A stretch of DNA of 64,000 nt. Origin: Fimbriimonas planktonicus. Its GTDB lineage: Bacteria > Armatimonadota > Fimbriimonadia > Fimbriimonadales > Fimbriimonadaceae. A model generated the notes under the pieces. The model saw nothing but the letters and a program-made list of their open reading frames with translations, made no database searches and had not been told where the DNA came from. Below, one piece after another: positions 50,390-59,767 of the stretch. A program made the translations under genes and the position numbers. Position 1 is the first letter of the stretch; each line of letters begins with the position of its first letter. Location: assembly GCA_965234685.1 (NCBI GenBank), contig OZ248539.1, positions 620,001-684,000 of the forward strand, read 5' to 3'.

Positions 50390-51463
50390 TTACAATGCCC
50401 CTAACGCAAAGGCATCAAGCTGCGTTTCGGAGAAACGATAGCGGGGAATATCCCCCGGTCCAAAGTTCAGCTCAACCAACGGACGTATAACCTGCTCCGT
50501 CACCACCGAGTCCGCTAGCTCCTTCCGAAGAGAGGCCATCTGCAGCAGCATCACCTGCAAGTGCACCTTTCCCAGGGCCAGCGATCCCACCCGCCGGCCT
50601 TCATCCGTCGTCAACGTTTGGCCAAGGATGCAGCGAGCAATTTCGCGGTTGTGAAAATCAATCGCGTCGATAAAGCCGGTCGAAGCGGTTGTATCACCCC
50701 CAATCGCCGAGACCTCGAACTCCTTTGGAAACACCATCGCTCCCGAATTCGCCAGTTGAGAAAGGCTTCGAAACAGGGAGTCCGTCTCGTCTGCGGAGAC
50801 CGTCCGGTCAAATCGCCCCAGCATGGTGGGCGAAGCAAACCGCTCCAAGTGCACTCGCCAGCCTTCAATCAGACCCCGCTTAGCCTGCCAGTGCGTCCGA
50901 GCCGCCTCAAGGTCGGACCGTCCTTTCGGCATTGCCGGCGAGGTCCGGTAGCGGTAGATCACAAACTTTTCCTTTGGCAAATCTTGCTCGGGCTCGCCCG
51001 GAAACTGAAGGTGAAGTCCGTCCAAGCGACCGAAAGAATCCATGTTCAGACCAAACAAGCTTGCGTTCTTCGGCCGCACCGCGTCGAGCCAAACCCCATC
51101 TGCATCCGTGGAGAACACTAACTCCTGCACGCTCCAGCCTTTGGCGAACGCATCCATCGCGGCGTAAAGAACCTGCTCCACGCTGCCCTCCATTCGTTCA
51201 AAAGCCCGCTGAACAAACTCCAGAATCCGCGCCGCGCGAGCCGAATTGTTGGCTGGAACAAGTTCTGCCGGAGCGGCCAGGACTCCCAATTTCTTGACTT
51301 GCAGCGCGGTTTGCACCATCGAGTCCAATTCCATTTGGTCATAAACCAAGGTGCTCGGTAGACCCGGCATCTTAGCGATCCTTCGGTCGCTCAGGGTGAG
51401 TTGAGCCGCGACTTCGGCGGGCGTTGACGATTTCGAAACGAGATTTTTGAGCCAGTTAAGCAT
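50390..51463 (-). CDS. Phage portal protein, DUF935 / Mu gp29-like
   Basis: The dodecameric ring through which DNA enters the phage head. A 357-residue protein with the DUF935 pattern: MDAFAKGWSVQELVFSTD, PKEKFVIYRYRTSPAMPKGR, GWRVHLERFASPTMLGRF, FHNREIARCILGQTLTTDEG and RPLVELNFGPGDIPRYRF. Start ATG 51463 (MLNWLKNLV) is used rather than an in-frame TTG upstream. Its start overlaps the terminase stop by 8 bases. No prohead protease, capsid or tail gene follows; what follows is the exported paralogue pair. Confidence 0.87.
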   Translation of the reverse strand: MLNWLKNLVSKSSTPAEVAAQLTLSDRRIAKMPGLPSTLVYDQMELDSMVQTALQVKKLGVLAAPAELVPANNSARAARILEFVQRAFERMEGSVEQVLYAAMDAFAKGWSVQELVFSTDADGVWLDAVRPKNASLFGLNMDSFGRLDGLHLQFPGEPEQDLPKEKFVIYRYRTSPAMPKGRSDLEAARTHWQAKRGLIEGWRVHLERFASPTMLGRFDRTVSADETDSLFRSLSQLANSGAMVFPKEFEVSAIGGDTTASTGFIDAIDFHNREIARCILGQTLTTDEGRRVGSLALGKVHLQVMLLQMASLRKELADSVVTEQVIRPLVELNFGPGDIPRYRFSETQLDAFALGAL

Positions 51464-52733
51464 AGGAAAATTGGATCTTTGGGGCAAGGCGGATCGCTCC
51501 GCTGAGTCGGGAAGGGAGGTGACGCGCCGCCAGCATTACGGCCGTCACGAGGTCGTCATGCTCCGACCCTTTGGCGCCGTAGCGAATATTGCCCGCCGAG
51601 GTTTCGGAGGAAACATAACTCGCGAGTTCGCGTTCCAGGACCGGGTTTGGCTGCATTCGGAGCAGCTTGTTGCCCAGCAGCCTCGCCAAAGCGCAAACCA
51701 TCTCCTCCTTTCCGCCCGAGGTAAACGTGATGTCGGAGATCGAAAAGCGGGGCAGTTGTGCTCGTAATAGCTCGGCGGCAATTACGCCAAGCCCGGTGCT
51801 GTCCTGAAATATGCGCGCGCCGGGATACCGTCGAATCACTTCGACCACTTGCGCACAAATGTCCTGAAAGTGCGGACCGTGAAAGCGCTCTAGGCCGACC
51901 AGCCAACATTCGTCTCTTGTGCCCGAAACGATCGCGACCGCGGTGAAGTCCTTCGTCTTCGCCCAGTCCACCCCAATCGTGATCGGTCCGGGGAATGAGC
52001 TTGGCCACTCGTAACAACGGGCATCGTCGATGCTCTCCTGCGTAAAAACCGCCCCCGCCGCCTCGCGAAACACGGCCTCGTACTCGACTTCAAAACTGCG
52101 CGGCGACGACTCGTTCTTCTTTGCCGCCAAAAAGTGACGAGAAACCCGAGGGTTCTCCGAGCTCGGCGATCGCCGAGACCAGATTCCCACCTCGCCCCGC
52201 TCGCCTCGGTCGAAAAGTCGCCAGAACCAGTTGAACCCGTTCGGCGTGCTGATGCAAGTCAGGTACCCGTCGGTCGTCGAGAGCATCGGCGTCAACACCT
52301 CGGTCACCAAGGCTTCGGGGACGAAAGCCGCTTCATCCACGATCACATGGTCGGCTTCGTCGCCCCGCAAACTGTCTGGCGCATGGCCCGACCGCGCGGT
52401 AACCACGTGCCCCTCAAACTCCAGCACCGGAAACGGCGTGTTCTTGGGGCGGTACTTCGTGATGTCTTTCGTCACCTTTCGCTGGTAGTCATCCAGCAAT
52501 CGGCAAACCCGTCGAAACAGGATCTTGGCCTGCTCCAGAGTGGGCGCAACCATCAGCTGCCGGCTCGGCGGTGACCGGAGAATTCGGTGCAAAACGTCCA
52601 CCGCGCACGCCTCGGTTTTGCCCCACCTTCGCCCACAAGCCAGGGCTCGGGTTTTTGCGTCGGCAAGGAGAAATTCACGCTGCCCAACGTGCGGTTGCCA
52701 AATGCCGGCAATCCGCTGAAGAAACTGTTCCAT
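51456..52733 (-). CDS. Phage terminase large subunit
   Basis: Packages DNA into a prohead. The 425-residue protein has an ATPase with Walker A LACGRRWGKTEACA, Walker B DHVIVDEAAFVPEAL and a C-motif region LTCISTPNGFNWFWRLF; the nuclease domain begins GVDWAKTKDFTAVAIVSG with downstream acidic residues (FQDSTGLGVIAAELL, EHDDLVTAVMLAA). The ATG 52733 is preceded by AGGAG at a good distance. No small terminase subunit, capsid or lysis gene is near. Confidence 0.9.
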   Translation of the reverse strand: MEQFLQRIAGIWQPHVGQREFLLADAKTRALACGRRWGKTEACAVDVLHRILRSPPSRQLMVAPTLEQAKILFRRVCRLLDDYQRKVTKDITKYRPKNTPFPVLEFEGHVVTARSGHAPDSLRGDEADHVIVDEAAFVPEALVTEVLTPMLSTTDGYLTCISTPNGFNWFWRLFDRGERGEVGIWSRRSPSSENPRVSRHFLAAKKNESSPRSFEVEYEAVFREAAGAVFTQESIDDARCYEWPSSFPGPITIGVDWAKTKDFTAVAIVSGTRDECWLVGLERFHGPHFQDICAQVVEVIRRYPGARIFQDSTGLGVIAAELLRAQLPRFSISDITFTSGGKEEMVCALARLLGNKLLRMQPNPVLERELASYVSSETSAGNIRYGAKGSEHDDLVTAVMLAARHLPSRLSGAIRLAPKIQFSYA

Positions 52734-52911
52734 ATCTCCTAGCGAAAGAAGATCGAAAAAGGTCAACCATGTGTGATAGAATTTCCTCGGCGATCAGGTC
52801 GCCTCCGGGTCTGCGGAAAGGGATGATCCCTCCTGAGTTGAATTGAGTGAACGAGACAGCACCTTCGTGCAAGTCGGCTCGCAGACCGCCGAAATCACGC
52901 ACCGAGGTCAT

Positions 52912-54339
52912 ATGTCCAACTCACTTCCCACTCAAGCCAATCTTGAACACCTAAAGGCGCAAGCCTCCGACCTGCTCAACGCGCACCGCGCAAACGACTC
53001 CAGCGCGACCCAAAGGCTCCAAGCCTTCTTCCCCGAAGTCACCGAGTTCGCGCTACACCAGGCTCAACTCGTCATTGCGAGGGAATACGGCTTCGATAGC
53101 TGGCCCGCCATGAAAGCCAGCCTAGAAAACTCCGCTTTGGAGCAATTCGTGAAAGCCGCTACCGACGGTCGACTTGAGCAAGCCGATCAGTGGCTCATTC
53201 GAGAGCCAAGCTTGCGCAACCAACCGGCTGTCCGACTGATGCTCGGCGAAGCCATCGAGGATTTAACAGCCCCAGTCCCCCCGCTAGATCGGGTCCCTCT
53301 CCTCTACATCGCGTTCTCCAAGTACGCCTCCCGAGCGCAGAATCGAGCGGGATTGCTGGCGCTGGCCCAGAAGTGTCTGGACGCCGGAGCCGACGCGAAC
53401 GCTTACTGGCAGGGCGATGAGCTGGAAGAAACCGCCCTCTACGGATCCGCCGGGCACAATAACTTCCCCGAACTCACCAAACTCCTCCTCGATCGCGGTG
53501 CAGAACCTACCGATCCGGAAGCCCTCTATCATTCCACCGAGTTCGCCGACGGGGAATGTCTTCGCTTACTTCTCGAAGGAGGTGGAGATCCAGAAGGGAA
53601 GAATGTCCTCGCGCGATCGCTGGACTTTGACCATCCTATCTGCACCGAGTTGGTGCTTCGACATGGCCTAAAACAGACGGATTCCGTGGCAATTCACCAT
53701 GCCATTTGGAGAGGTCGCAAGCTGCCGACAATCAGAGTTTTGGTTGAGCACGGTCTCGACCCTGGCATGGTGGCGCCGATGTTCAACGTCAACGCGCTAG
53801 ACGTTGCCGCGATGACCGGAGACTTTGCGATCCTGGAGTGGCTAGAGGACCAAGGTCACTTTCTCACCGTGCCAAGTCTCGAGCCCGTCTGGCGTTCTCT
53901 TTGGGACGGCGATGCGGTACCCGGAGACTATCCGGAAGTCATGCACCTTGCTCTGTTTCCGGCGGTGGCTAAAGGGAACGCCCGAGCGATTCGGGCAATG
54001 GTCGCTTCGGGCTTCCGCATCGATACGCGGGAACCTTTCAACGGCGGATTCCCGATCCACGACGCCTGTTTCCACGGCCAGCCCGAATCTCTTCAGACCC
54101 TGTTCGACCTCGGCGCGACTTGGGACGTCACCGATCGGCAATACAACGGCCATCCGCTCGGGTGGCTTCTCGTAGGCTCGCAGCACACCGATCGCCCGGC
54201 CGATTTCCTGCGATGCGCTGAAATCTTGGTCGAGAACGGACACTCCTACAAAACGGCCGAGCGAGAAGGGGCAAACGCCTTCTGGACCGGCCACCCGATG
54301 ATTCACGACTACTTCCGCAGTCTCGGCGCAATCGCTTAG
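52912..54339 (+). CDS. Ankyrin-repeat protein
   Basis: A 475-residue protein. The first 60 residues (LEHLKAQASDLLNAHRAN ... IAREYGFDSWPAMKASLE) are a short module often seen at the start of ankyrin proteins of this sort. From about residue 60 there are ankyrin-like repeats, including YGSAGHNNFPELTKLLLDRG, DVAAMTGDFAILEWLEDQG and IHDACFHGQPESLQTLFDLG. There is no signal peptide. Start ATG 52912 has GAGG upstream and suits the domain start. It probably acts as a protein-binding scaffold. It diverges from the terminase gene. Confidence 0.82.
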   Translation: MSNSLPTQANLEHLKAQASDLLNAHRANDSSATQRLQAFFPEVTEFALHQAQLVIAREYGFDSWPAMKASLENSALEQFVKAATDGRLEQADQWLIREPSLRNQPAVRLMLGEAIEDLTAPVPPLDRVPLLYIAFSKYASRAQNRAGLLALAQKCLDAGADANAYWQGDELEETALYGSAGHNNFPELTKLLLDRGAEPTDPEALYHSTEFADGECLRLLLEGGGDPEGKNVLARSLDFDHPICTELVLRHGLKQTDSVAIHHAIWRGRKLPTIRVLVEHGLDPGMVAPMFNVNALDVAAMTGDFAILEWLEDQGHFLTVPSLEPVWRSLWDGDAVPGDYPEVMHLALFPAVAKGNARAIRAMVASGFRIDTREPFNGGFPIHDACFHGQPESLQTLFDLGATWDVTDRQYNGHPLGWLLVGSQHTDRPADFLRCAEILVENGHSYKTAEREGANAFWTGHPMIHDYFRSLGAIA

Positions 54340-54342
54340 CGA

Positions 54343-56535
54343 CTACGGAGGCGGGCCGCCCTGACCGAAGTTGAAGGCGCCGGCGGTGGACATCATCTGT
54401 CCAAACGGCGTCTTCTTCAGCTTCTCCGCTCGTGCCGTAACCTGCGCCTTAACGTTTGCAGGGAGGCTTCCAAACGGCACGGGCGCCGCGTTCTTGTCCA
54501 AGCTATCGTCGAACAAACTTCCGACCACTTCCGCATTCGAAGAAACGCGGAACCGGAAGGTGTACTTCGCTCGATTTCCGACACGAACATTTTTCGGCAG
54601 CGAGCTGGACATGACCGTCATCTGCTTCTTGCCTTCTTCGGTGGACGCAAACATTTCAAACATCGCCAGCTCGTCGATGCCCATGACCGAGATCCCGCCA
54701 AAGCCGCCCATGTCCTTTTTCTCGGCTGGCACAACGAAGTACTCGCGCTCCGTGGTAACCGTGAGGGTCCCGGCCGCTGGCACACCGGCCGGCATGACTT
54801 CCGTAGGTTCGGATGAGTAATCCCCGGAACCAGCCCCCGGCATGATGCGACTCATCATGGAGCTCATGAAGTCCGTTTCTGTGCCGAGCGGACTCGGAAG
54901 GGCCTCCGAACTATAGAGAAATTCTGAAGTCGGGCCAGCCGGAATCGCCGCCAGGTTGACCGGGGTTCCAGTGAGGATTCGACCCCGCGCTCCGCCATCT
55001 AGGCTTCCGTACCATCGAAGCAGTCCCCAGTTCGAAGTGCCCATCATGATGTAGGACATCGTGCTCGGAACCATGTTGAGAAGGTACTTGCCACTCACCG
55101 ACGTGAGTTCTGGCTTTGCCGCACGCGATGCATAGCTCGCAAGTTCTTTCAGGCTCGGCGCACCGTCGTTCTGAGAGGCTTGAATGAGCTGAGCGAGCGC
55201 AGTTCGATTCGAGCGATCTCGTCGAGCAAAGTATCGCTTCAGTGGCCGAATTCGAACCAAGTCTGCTTCTTCAACCACTTCGTGGGTCGTTGCCAACTGC
55301 TTTCGGATTTCGCTTGGTAGCAGCACCGCGATGTCAGAGGCGGAGTCAGCTAGCCGCGCAACCACGGAGCGGTTCGGCTTTGGGAACGCTCCAAGCACCA
55401 ACTCTGAAGTCTGAAAACTCAATGGGTCAAATTGATCTGGCTGAGAGAGAATGCGCAGTGTTTCGTCGCTTGGCGGAGTCGGCTTTGAACTGTCCGCCCG
55501 GGCAAACGACATCATGCTGAGGATTCGGGCGATTTCCTTTGCCTGCGGCGAGAGCTTCACCTCGACTTCTGGCTCTTTCTGCTCCGGCTCTTGGCCATTC
55601 AGCGCATCGCCAAGTGTTTCAGCGACGGCTTCCATCGCCTCACTCATTGCGCCCATCATTCCGCCAAACATGCCGCCGATTCCTACCATGTCGTTTTCCA
55701 CCAGAACGACCTCACCCTTGGCGTTGTAAACGGTGAGCGTTGCCTGCGAACCGCCAAGAAAACCAGCATTTGCAATCACAAGGTTTGCTTTCGTGTAGGC
55801 AGTGATCGGGCGTCGCTGCAGTCGCATCATCCGTTTCATGGATTCCGGCATCATCGCCATTGCCGCGATCTCTTCGGCAGATTGTGGTTCATCGGAATTT
55901 CCAACCCGCTGGTTGTGCCGTTCAACGAGTTTCGCTACCACTCCTCGAGCGGAATCGGGCAGCGGGAGTTGCATTCGCGTCGGCGACGTGGAGTAAACGA
56001 GTCGCTCCTCCGGGCGCATATTGGCGACCCGAGTCAGGTCCAGCCCGACCAAAATCTTTGCGATCTCGCTTCCTTCGGTTTCACTCGCCATACGGCCGTC
56101 CTCAGATCCCTTGGCCGTTGGTTTTGGCGGATTTGCCCGGTTCGCAATCTGTGCCCGCATGTCTTTCGCCGCCGAAGCCTGATCCTCGCGCTGATCTTTC
56201 TGCCATTGCGAAACATCTGGGATGAGTCTCAGCCCGGCGGGAGACTTCTCCCACTTTCCACCCACAACGTACGCAATCTCGTTTAGTAGTGCCTCTTGGG
56301 AGAGTCCACGAATATCGAGAAGCACCACGTCGTTTTCAAAAACGGGCAAACACTCGAGAACCGTTCCAACTTCACCACTCAGCCGCTGAAGAACGACCGG
56401 AACCCGGCTCGCCTTCATACTGATCCGAATCGGCTTCGTAGCCACCGCCGTTGCGGGATCTTGCAAGCGAGCAGAAACTGGCCCTGAATGGAGTGCCATA
56501 ACGGCGAGGACGGCTGAAAACATCAAGGTCAGCAT
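54343..56535 (-). CDS. Large exported protein with a secretin-like N-terminal domain
   Basis: A 730-residue exported protein. The signal peptide is MLTLMFSAVLAVMALHSGPV. Residues 30-100 (SMKASRVPVVLQRLSGEVGT ... DIRGLSQEALLNEIAYVVG) look like the STN/secretin short domain of FpvA-type receptors and secretins. The remaining 600 residues are mixed strand and helix, with Gly-Met-rich regions (MVGIGGMFGGMMGAMSEAM). I do not recognise the rest. Start ATG 56535 has GGAAAT upstream; longer frames lack support. Function unknown. Confidence 0.6.
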   Translation of the reverse strand: MLTLMFSAVLAVMALHSGPVSARLQDPATAVATKPIRISMKASRVPVVLQRLSGEVGTVLECLPVFENDVVLLDIRGLSQEALLNEIAYVVGGKWEKSPAGLRLIPDVSQWQKDQREDQASAAKDMRAQIANRANPPKPTAKGSEDGRMASETEGSEIAKILVGLDLTRVANMRPEERLVYSTSPTRMQLPLPDSARGVVAKLVERHNQRVGNSDEPQSAEEIAAMAMMPESMKRMMRLQRRPITAYTKANLVIANAGFLGGSQATLTVYNAKGEVVLVENDMVGIGGMFGGMMGAMSEAMEAVAETLGDALNGQEPEQKEPEVEVKLSPQAKEIARILSMMSFARADSSKPTPPSDETLRILSQPDQFDPLSFQTSELVLGAFPKPNRSVVARLADSASDIAVLLPSEIRKQLATTHEVVEEADLVRIRPLKRYFARRDRSNRTALAQLIQASQNDGAPSLKELASYASRAAKPELTSVSGKYLLNMVPSTMSYIMMGTSNWGLLRWYGSLDGGARGRILTGTPVNLAAIPAGPTSEFLYSSEALPSPLGTETDFMSSMMSRIMPGAGSGDYSSEPTEVMPAGVPAAGTLTVTTEREYFVVPAEKKDMGGFGGISVMGIDELAMFEMFASTEEGKKQMTVMSSSLPKNVRVGNRAKYTFRFRVSSNAEVVGSLFDDSLDKNAAPVPFGSLPANVKAQVTARAEKLKKTPFGQMMSTAGAFNFGQGGPPP

Positions 56536-56714
56536 ACGCCTATTTCCGCGCGCATTGGTTCTTTTGACCGTCCCTGCACGGCTCAATCGTGCGCTGACAA
56601 TCCGAGACGTATTTGTGCGACCACTGAACTCGGGACTCATGATTGGGCTCGCTATGCTTCATCTTGTTCATGGTGATCCCGCCTTTTTCCGTTCAAATAT
56701 CGGAGCAGCACAGC

Positions 56715-56942
56715 ATGCAGATCGAAGCATCTGCCGGCGGCCACCTCGTGCGCGTTCTTTCCGGCGGAACCGAAATGGCGTCTTGCGACGTTTCGGACTT
56801 ACATCGACTCTTGAAGCGACCAGGCACTATCATCGCCGCTTCGCCCCTAGAATTGAGGAACGAGCACCGCACCATCACTATCCGAATACGTGGTCGAATG
56901 GTCGGCCAAGTCGAAAAGCACCTAATCACTCCGCACATGTAG
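56715..56942 (+). CDS. Small protein, unknown
   Basis: A 75-residue protein (MQIEASAGGHLVRVLSGG ... IRGRMVGQVEKHLITPHM) of apparent beta-strand character. The ATG at 56715 has GGAG 11-14 bases upstream. There is no match. A longer frame from 56643 has an unlikely N-terminal hydrophobic run. It lies in the divergent gap of the large exported protein. Confidence 0.4.
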   Translation: MQIEASAGGHLVRVLSGGTEMASCDVSDLHRLLKRPGTIIAASPLELRNEHRTITIRIRGRMVGQVEKHLITPHM

Positions 56943-57061
56943 TTCGGCGGGCCGGGCCGGGTCATTGCGAGCAAAATCCATCACCTTCGGGCGAACTTCT
57001 GAGAAATCTTGCGTCCAGATGGTGCCAAAACTTTAGTTGGGCGTCATAGTAACGAAACACG

Positions 57062-57814
57062 ATGTCAAATTCCGCGAATCCATTTAATGTCGCCGCCGCC
57101 GCTGTCGTCGCCGTTGGCGTGGTGATTTCCTTCAATCTCCTCAGCGGAGCCATCGTTCGCTCTCGCGGGGCCGATGAGATGATCCGCGTCACGGGGTCAG
57201 CCCGAAAGGACATCGAAAGCGACTTCATCATCTGGTCTGGAAACGTCAGCTACCGCGGCAAGACCGTGACCGACGCATACGGCGCCGTAAAGCGGGGTAT
57301 GGATCAAGTGGTTGCCTATCTCAAGAAGAAGGGCGTTAAGGACACCGAGATCATCACCATGGCCATCACGACCTCGCCGGTGTACATCAACGTGAAGAAT
57401 GTTGGCGGCGGGGAAGAGACCACTAGCAGTCGCATCGATGGTTACGAACTGACTCAGGTCATCGAAGTCCGAAGCAGCAACGTGGACCTCGTTGAGAAAG
57501 TTTCGCGCGAGACAACCGACCTCATTGCCACTGGCGTGTCCTTCAACTCAAACTCGCCGCAGTTCCTCTACACCAAGATTCAGGAAGAGAAGGTTCAGAT
57601 CCTCGCCGAAGCGGCGAAGGACGCCCGGCGACGAGCAGAAGAGATTGCCAAGAGTGCCGGCGGAAGCCTGGGTGAAGTGCGATTTGCACGAATGAGCCCG
57701 CTGCAGATCACTCCGCGCTTCAGCACAGAAGTGACCTACGACGGGCAGAACGACACCACATCAAAAGACAAGGCGATTACCGCTATCGTCTCGATGGGCT
57801 TCGGCGTCCGTTAA
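57062..57814 (+). CDS. SIMPL (DUF541) domain protein, membrane-anchored
   Basis: A 250-residue protein with an N-terminal hydrophobic helix (VAAAAVVAVGVVISFNLLSG) and the SIMPL/DUF541 domain: RVTGSARKDIESDFIIWSG, AYGAVKRGMDQVVAYLKKKG, YELTQVIEVRSSNVDLVEKV, and EKVQILAEAAKDARRRAEEI. Members make oligomeric rings in the envelope; no enzymatic role is known. The stop overlaps that of the convergent sigma gene by 4 bases. Confidence 0.88.
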   Translation: MSNSANPFNVAAAAVVAVGVVISFNLLSGAIVRSRGADEMIRVTGSARKDIESDFIIWSGNVSYRGKTVTDAYGAVKRGMDQVVAYLKKKGVKDTEIITMAITTSPVYINVKNVGGGEETTSSRIDGYELTQVIEVRSSNVDLVEKVSRETTDLIATGVSFNSNSPQFLYTKIQEEKVQILAEAAKDARRRAEEIAKSAGGSLGEVRFARMSPLQITPRFSTEVTYDGQNDTTSKDKAITAIVSMGFGVR

Positions 57815-58428
57815 CCGACCGGCATCAAACGGCCCGACATCAGAATGCTTGGCTTCTTAGACGCGAAGCGCTTCTCAAGTCGGGCCTTGATCAGCTTGTG
57901 GGTGCGGTGCAGGCGACTGCGAATCGTGCCCACCGGCTTGCCCATCATTTCCGCAATTTCCTGATACGGCACGCTCTGGACGTCTGCAAGTTCCACGAGC
58001 ATCTTTTGTTCTGGGGTCAAGGTTGCCAGGACCTCCTGCAGGTCTTCGTTCAATTCCATTTGCAGCAGCTGATCCTCTGGGGTCGCTTTGCCGTCGGCGA
58101 CATCGAAGTGAATCGAGTCATCTCCGGCGGAACCGAGTAATGGGGCATCGTAGCTCACGGTCTTAACCCGTCTTCGTCGACTTCTGAGCAGGTCCAAAAA
58201 GAGCCGAGTGACAATCCGGAAAATCCAGTTTTCAAACGGACGGTCGCCCTCGTACTCTTTGTAGCTACGATAGGCTCGGAAAAAGGCTTCCTGAGTCAAG
58301 TCTTCGGCATCGGTGCGGTTACCGGAAAGTCGGAATGCCATGTTGTAGACCTTGCGATACGTCGCCGACATCAATTCGTTGAAGCGAGCTTCTTCTCCGG
58401 CCGACAAGTTTTGTTGGGTTTGGGTCAT
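57811..58428 (-). CDS. ECF-type RNA polymerase sigma factor
   Basis: A 205-residue sigma factor with region 2 (YNMAFRLSGNRTDAEDLTQEAFFRAYRSY, read as NMAFRLSGN and DAEDLTQEAFFRA) and region 4 (LTPEQKMLVELADVQSVPYQEIAEMMGKPVGTIRSRLHR, in parts). The RpoE/SigW type. No anti-sigma gene is adjacent, which is unusual: the neighbours are a convergent SIMPL gene and a divergent pilin-like gene. Start ATG 58428 has AAGGAAC upstream. Repeats in the promoter gap may be control sites. Confidence 0.92.
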   Translation of the reverse strand: MTQTQQNLSAGEEARFNELMSATYRKVYNMAFRLSGNRTDAEDLTQEAFFRAYRSYKEYEGDRPFENWIFRIVTRLFLDLLRSRRRRVKTVSYDAPLLGSAGDDSIHFDVADGKATPEDQLLQMELNEDLQEVLATLTPEQKMLVELADVQSVPYQEIAEMMGKPVGTIRSRLHRTHKLIKARLEKRFASKKPSILMSGRLMPVG

Positions 58429-58481
58429 TTTTAGCGTTCCTTGTTTATTATGCGCTTCACGTCGCAATAACTCAGAACACC

Positions 58482-58533
58482 TAGGTCTTCAAGTAGGTTC
58501 CAAAGGAAACCATCAAATAGGTCCAAAAGAAAA
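58482..58533. repeat. TAGGT repeats in the sigma/pilin divergent gap
   Basis: TAGGT occurs at 58482, 58494 and 58518, at spacings of 12 and 24 bases. The second and third copies are extended (TAGGTTCCAAAGGAAA and TAGGTCCAAAAGAAAA). A GTCCG direct repeat follows at about 58538 and 58550. The regular spacing suggests cooperative binding of a protein on one face of the helix. Confidence 0.45.
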
Positions 58534-58655
58534 AAAAGTCCGGATAGTGTCCGACACCCTGGTATTTCTACGCTGTTTCAAACGGGCATGATCGTTGTAT
58601 AGTGAGCACAGCGCTGGCCGGTTGCGGCACTTTGGCGTTTCGTGTAGGGCAAAAA

Positions 58656-59546
58656 ATGAACCGAATGTATAGAGCTTTCACCCTGATTGAGCTGTTGGTC
58701 GTTATCGCGATCATCGCAATCTTGGCGGCTATCCTCTTCCCTGTCTTTGCACAAGCAAAGGACGCAGCGAAGAAGACCCAGTCGTTGAGCAACGTAAAGC
58801 AGATCGCGCTTGCGCACCTGATCTACTCCGCAGACTACGAAGACGTGTTCGTACCGGTTGTGAGTGAGCACCTCACCGATACGATCCCTTACGATGCGTC
58901 TTGGATTCTCGCAATCCAGCCGTACGTTAAGAGCACTCGAATGTTCTACTCGCCGAACGCAACCGACCAGCGAGACCCAGTTCTCACGGGAACGGCACGA
59001 ACCTCGGGCGGAATCATCTCCTCGTACGCAATGCTCCCACAGTGGCGCGTTTACTCCGGAACTGGTCCTAGCGCATCAAGCATGTGGTCAACCGGTTACG
59101 CAACTGGCGGCGCATTGATGAACGGCGTTGCAGGTTACGGCTTCGAGCCAGGCGCGGCTTACATCGGCAACAACAACGGTTGTACCGGCGTTAGCGCAGA
59201 CCAGATCGCAACCCCATCGCTCTCGCAAACCGCGATCGCTCGAGTTGCAGAAACGGCCCTCGTTTACGATGCCCGCGGATTTGAAGGCGGATTCTTCTGC
59301 TTCTACAACACCCCATCGCCACTCGACGCTCGAGACAACGCGAGCGCAACCTACGGAGTTAACTTCGATGGTCGTTACACCTTCCAGGGCGAAAAGCTCG
59401 TGCAAGGCGTTCGATATCGAACCGGTAATGGTGGCGTAGGATTTGCAGACGGTCACGCAGCGATGCTCCAGACTGACAAGTTCTTCTCCATCCAGCAGGT
59501 TTCGGGCGGCCTCAACGCTTACCGATACCAGTACAGCCTCGAATAG
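58656..59546 (+). CDS. Type IV pilin-like protein (H-x-DG family)
   Basis: A 296-residue protein with a prepilin signal MNRMYRAFTLIELLVVIAII; cleavage is just before F (class III signal), followed by the hydrophobic helix and LFPVFAQAKDAAKKTQSL. The downstream domain includes NVKQIALAHLIYSADYEDVF and, near the end, GVGFADGHAAMLQTDKF, the H-x-DG-type motif of DUF1559-like pilins. Such proteins are numerous in Armatimonadota and planctomycetes. Start ATG 58656 is chosen because the prepilin signal begins there. It forms an operon with the lipoprotein gene 6 bases downstream. Confidence 0.9.
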   Translation: MNRMYRAFTLIELLVVIAIIAILAAILFPVFAQAKDAAKKTQSLSNVKQIALAHLIYSADYEDVFVPVVSEHLTDTIPYDASWILAIQPYVKSTRMFYSPNATDQRDPVLTGTARTSGGIISSYAMLPQWRVYSGTGPSASSMWSTGYATGGALMNGVAGYGFEPGAAYIGNNNGCTGVSADQIATPSLSQTAIARVAETALVYDARGFEGGFFCFYNTPSPLDARDNASATYGVNFDGRYTFQGEKLVQGVRYRTGNGGVGFADGHAAMLQTDKFFSIQQVSGGLNAYRYQYSLE

Positions 59547-59552
59547 GATCGC

Positions 59553-59705
59553 ATGAAGCGATTTCTTTCGTTAGGTATTGCTTCTCTTCTTCTGGTCGTG
59601 CTTGTTGCCTGTGATAAGGCAGCACCCGCACCCCCAGAAGCAGGTAAGTCTGCGGACACCACGGTCCGTGGTGGGAAAGAAGCCCCGCCTCGGCCGAACA
59701 ACTAA
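59553..59705 (+). CDS. Small lipoprotein
   Basis: A 50-residue protein (MKRFLSLGIASLLLVVLVAC then DKAAPAPPEAGKSADTTV ...) with a lipobox LVAC at residues 17-20 and a short Pro/Ala/Gly-rich tail. It follows the pilin-like gene by 6 bases, with AGGATC as a possible RBS, and is followed by a terminator. Too short for most gene finders. Small proteins of this type often occur after pilin-like genes in this phylum; role unknown. Confidence 0.75.
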   Translation: MKRFLSLGIASLLLVVLVACDKAAPAPPEAGKSADTTVRGGKEAPPRPNN

Positions 59706-59711
59706 AAACAG

Positions 59712-59748
59712 AAAAGCCCTTGCTCAAATGAGAGCAAGGGCTTTTTTG
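59712..59748 (+). terminator. Intrinsic terminator
   Basis: Arms 59712-59725 and 59732-59745 (AAGCCCTTGCTC and its complement) with loop AAATGA, followed by TTTTTTG. It ends the pilin-lipoprotein operon. The A-run before it makes it work in both directions, so it can also end the convergent serine-hydrolase gene. Confidence 0.95.
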
Positions 59749-59767
59749 TGCCTGGCTTCAGGTGGGG

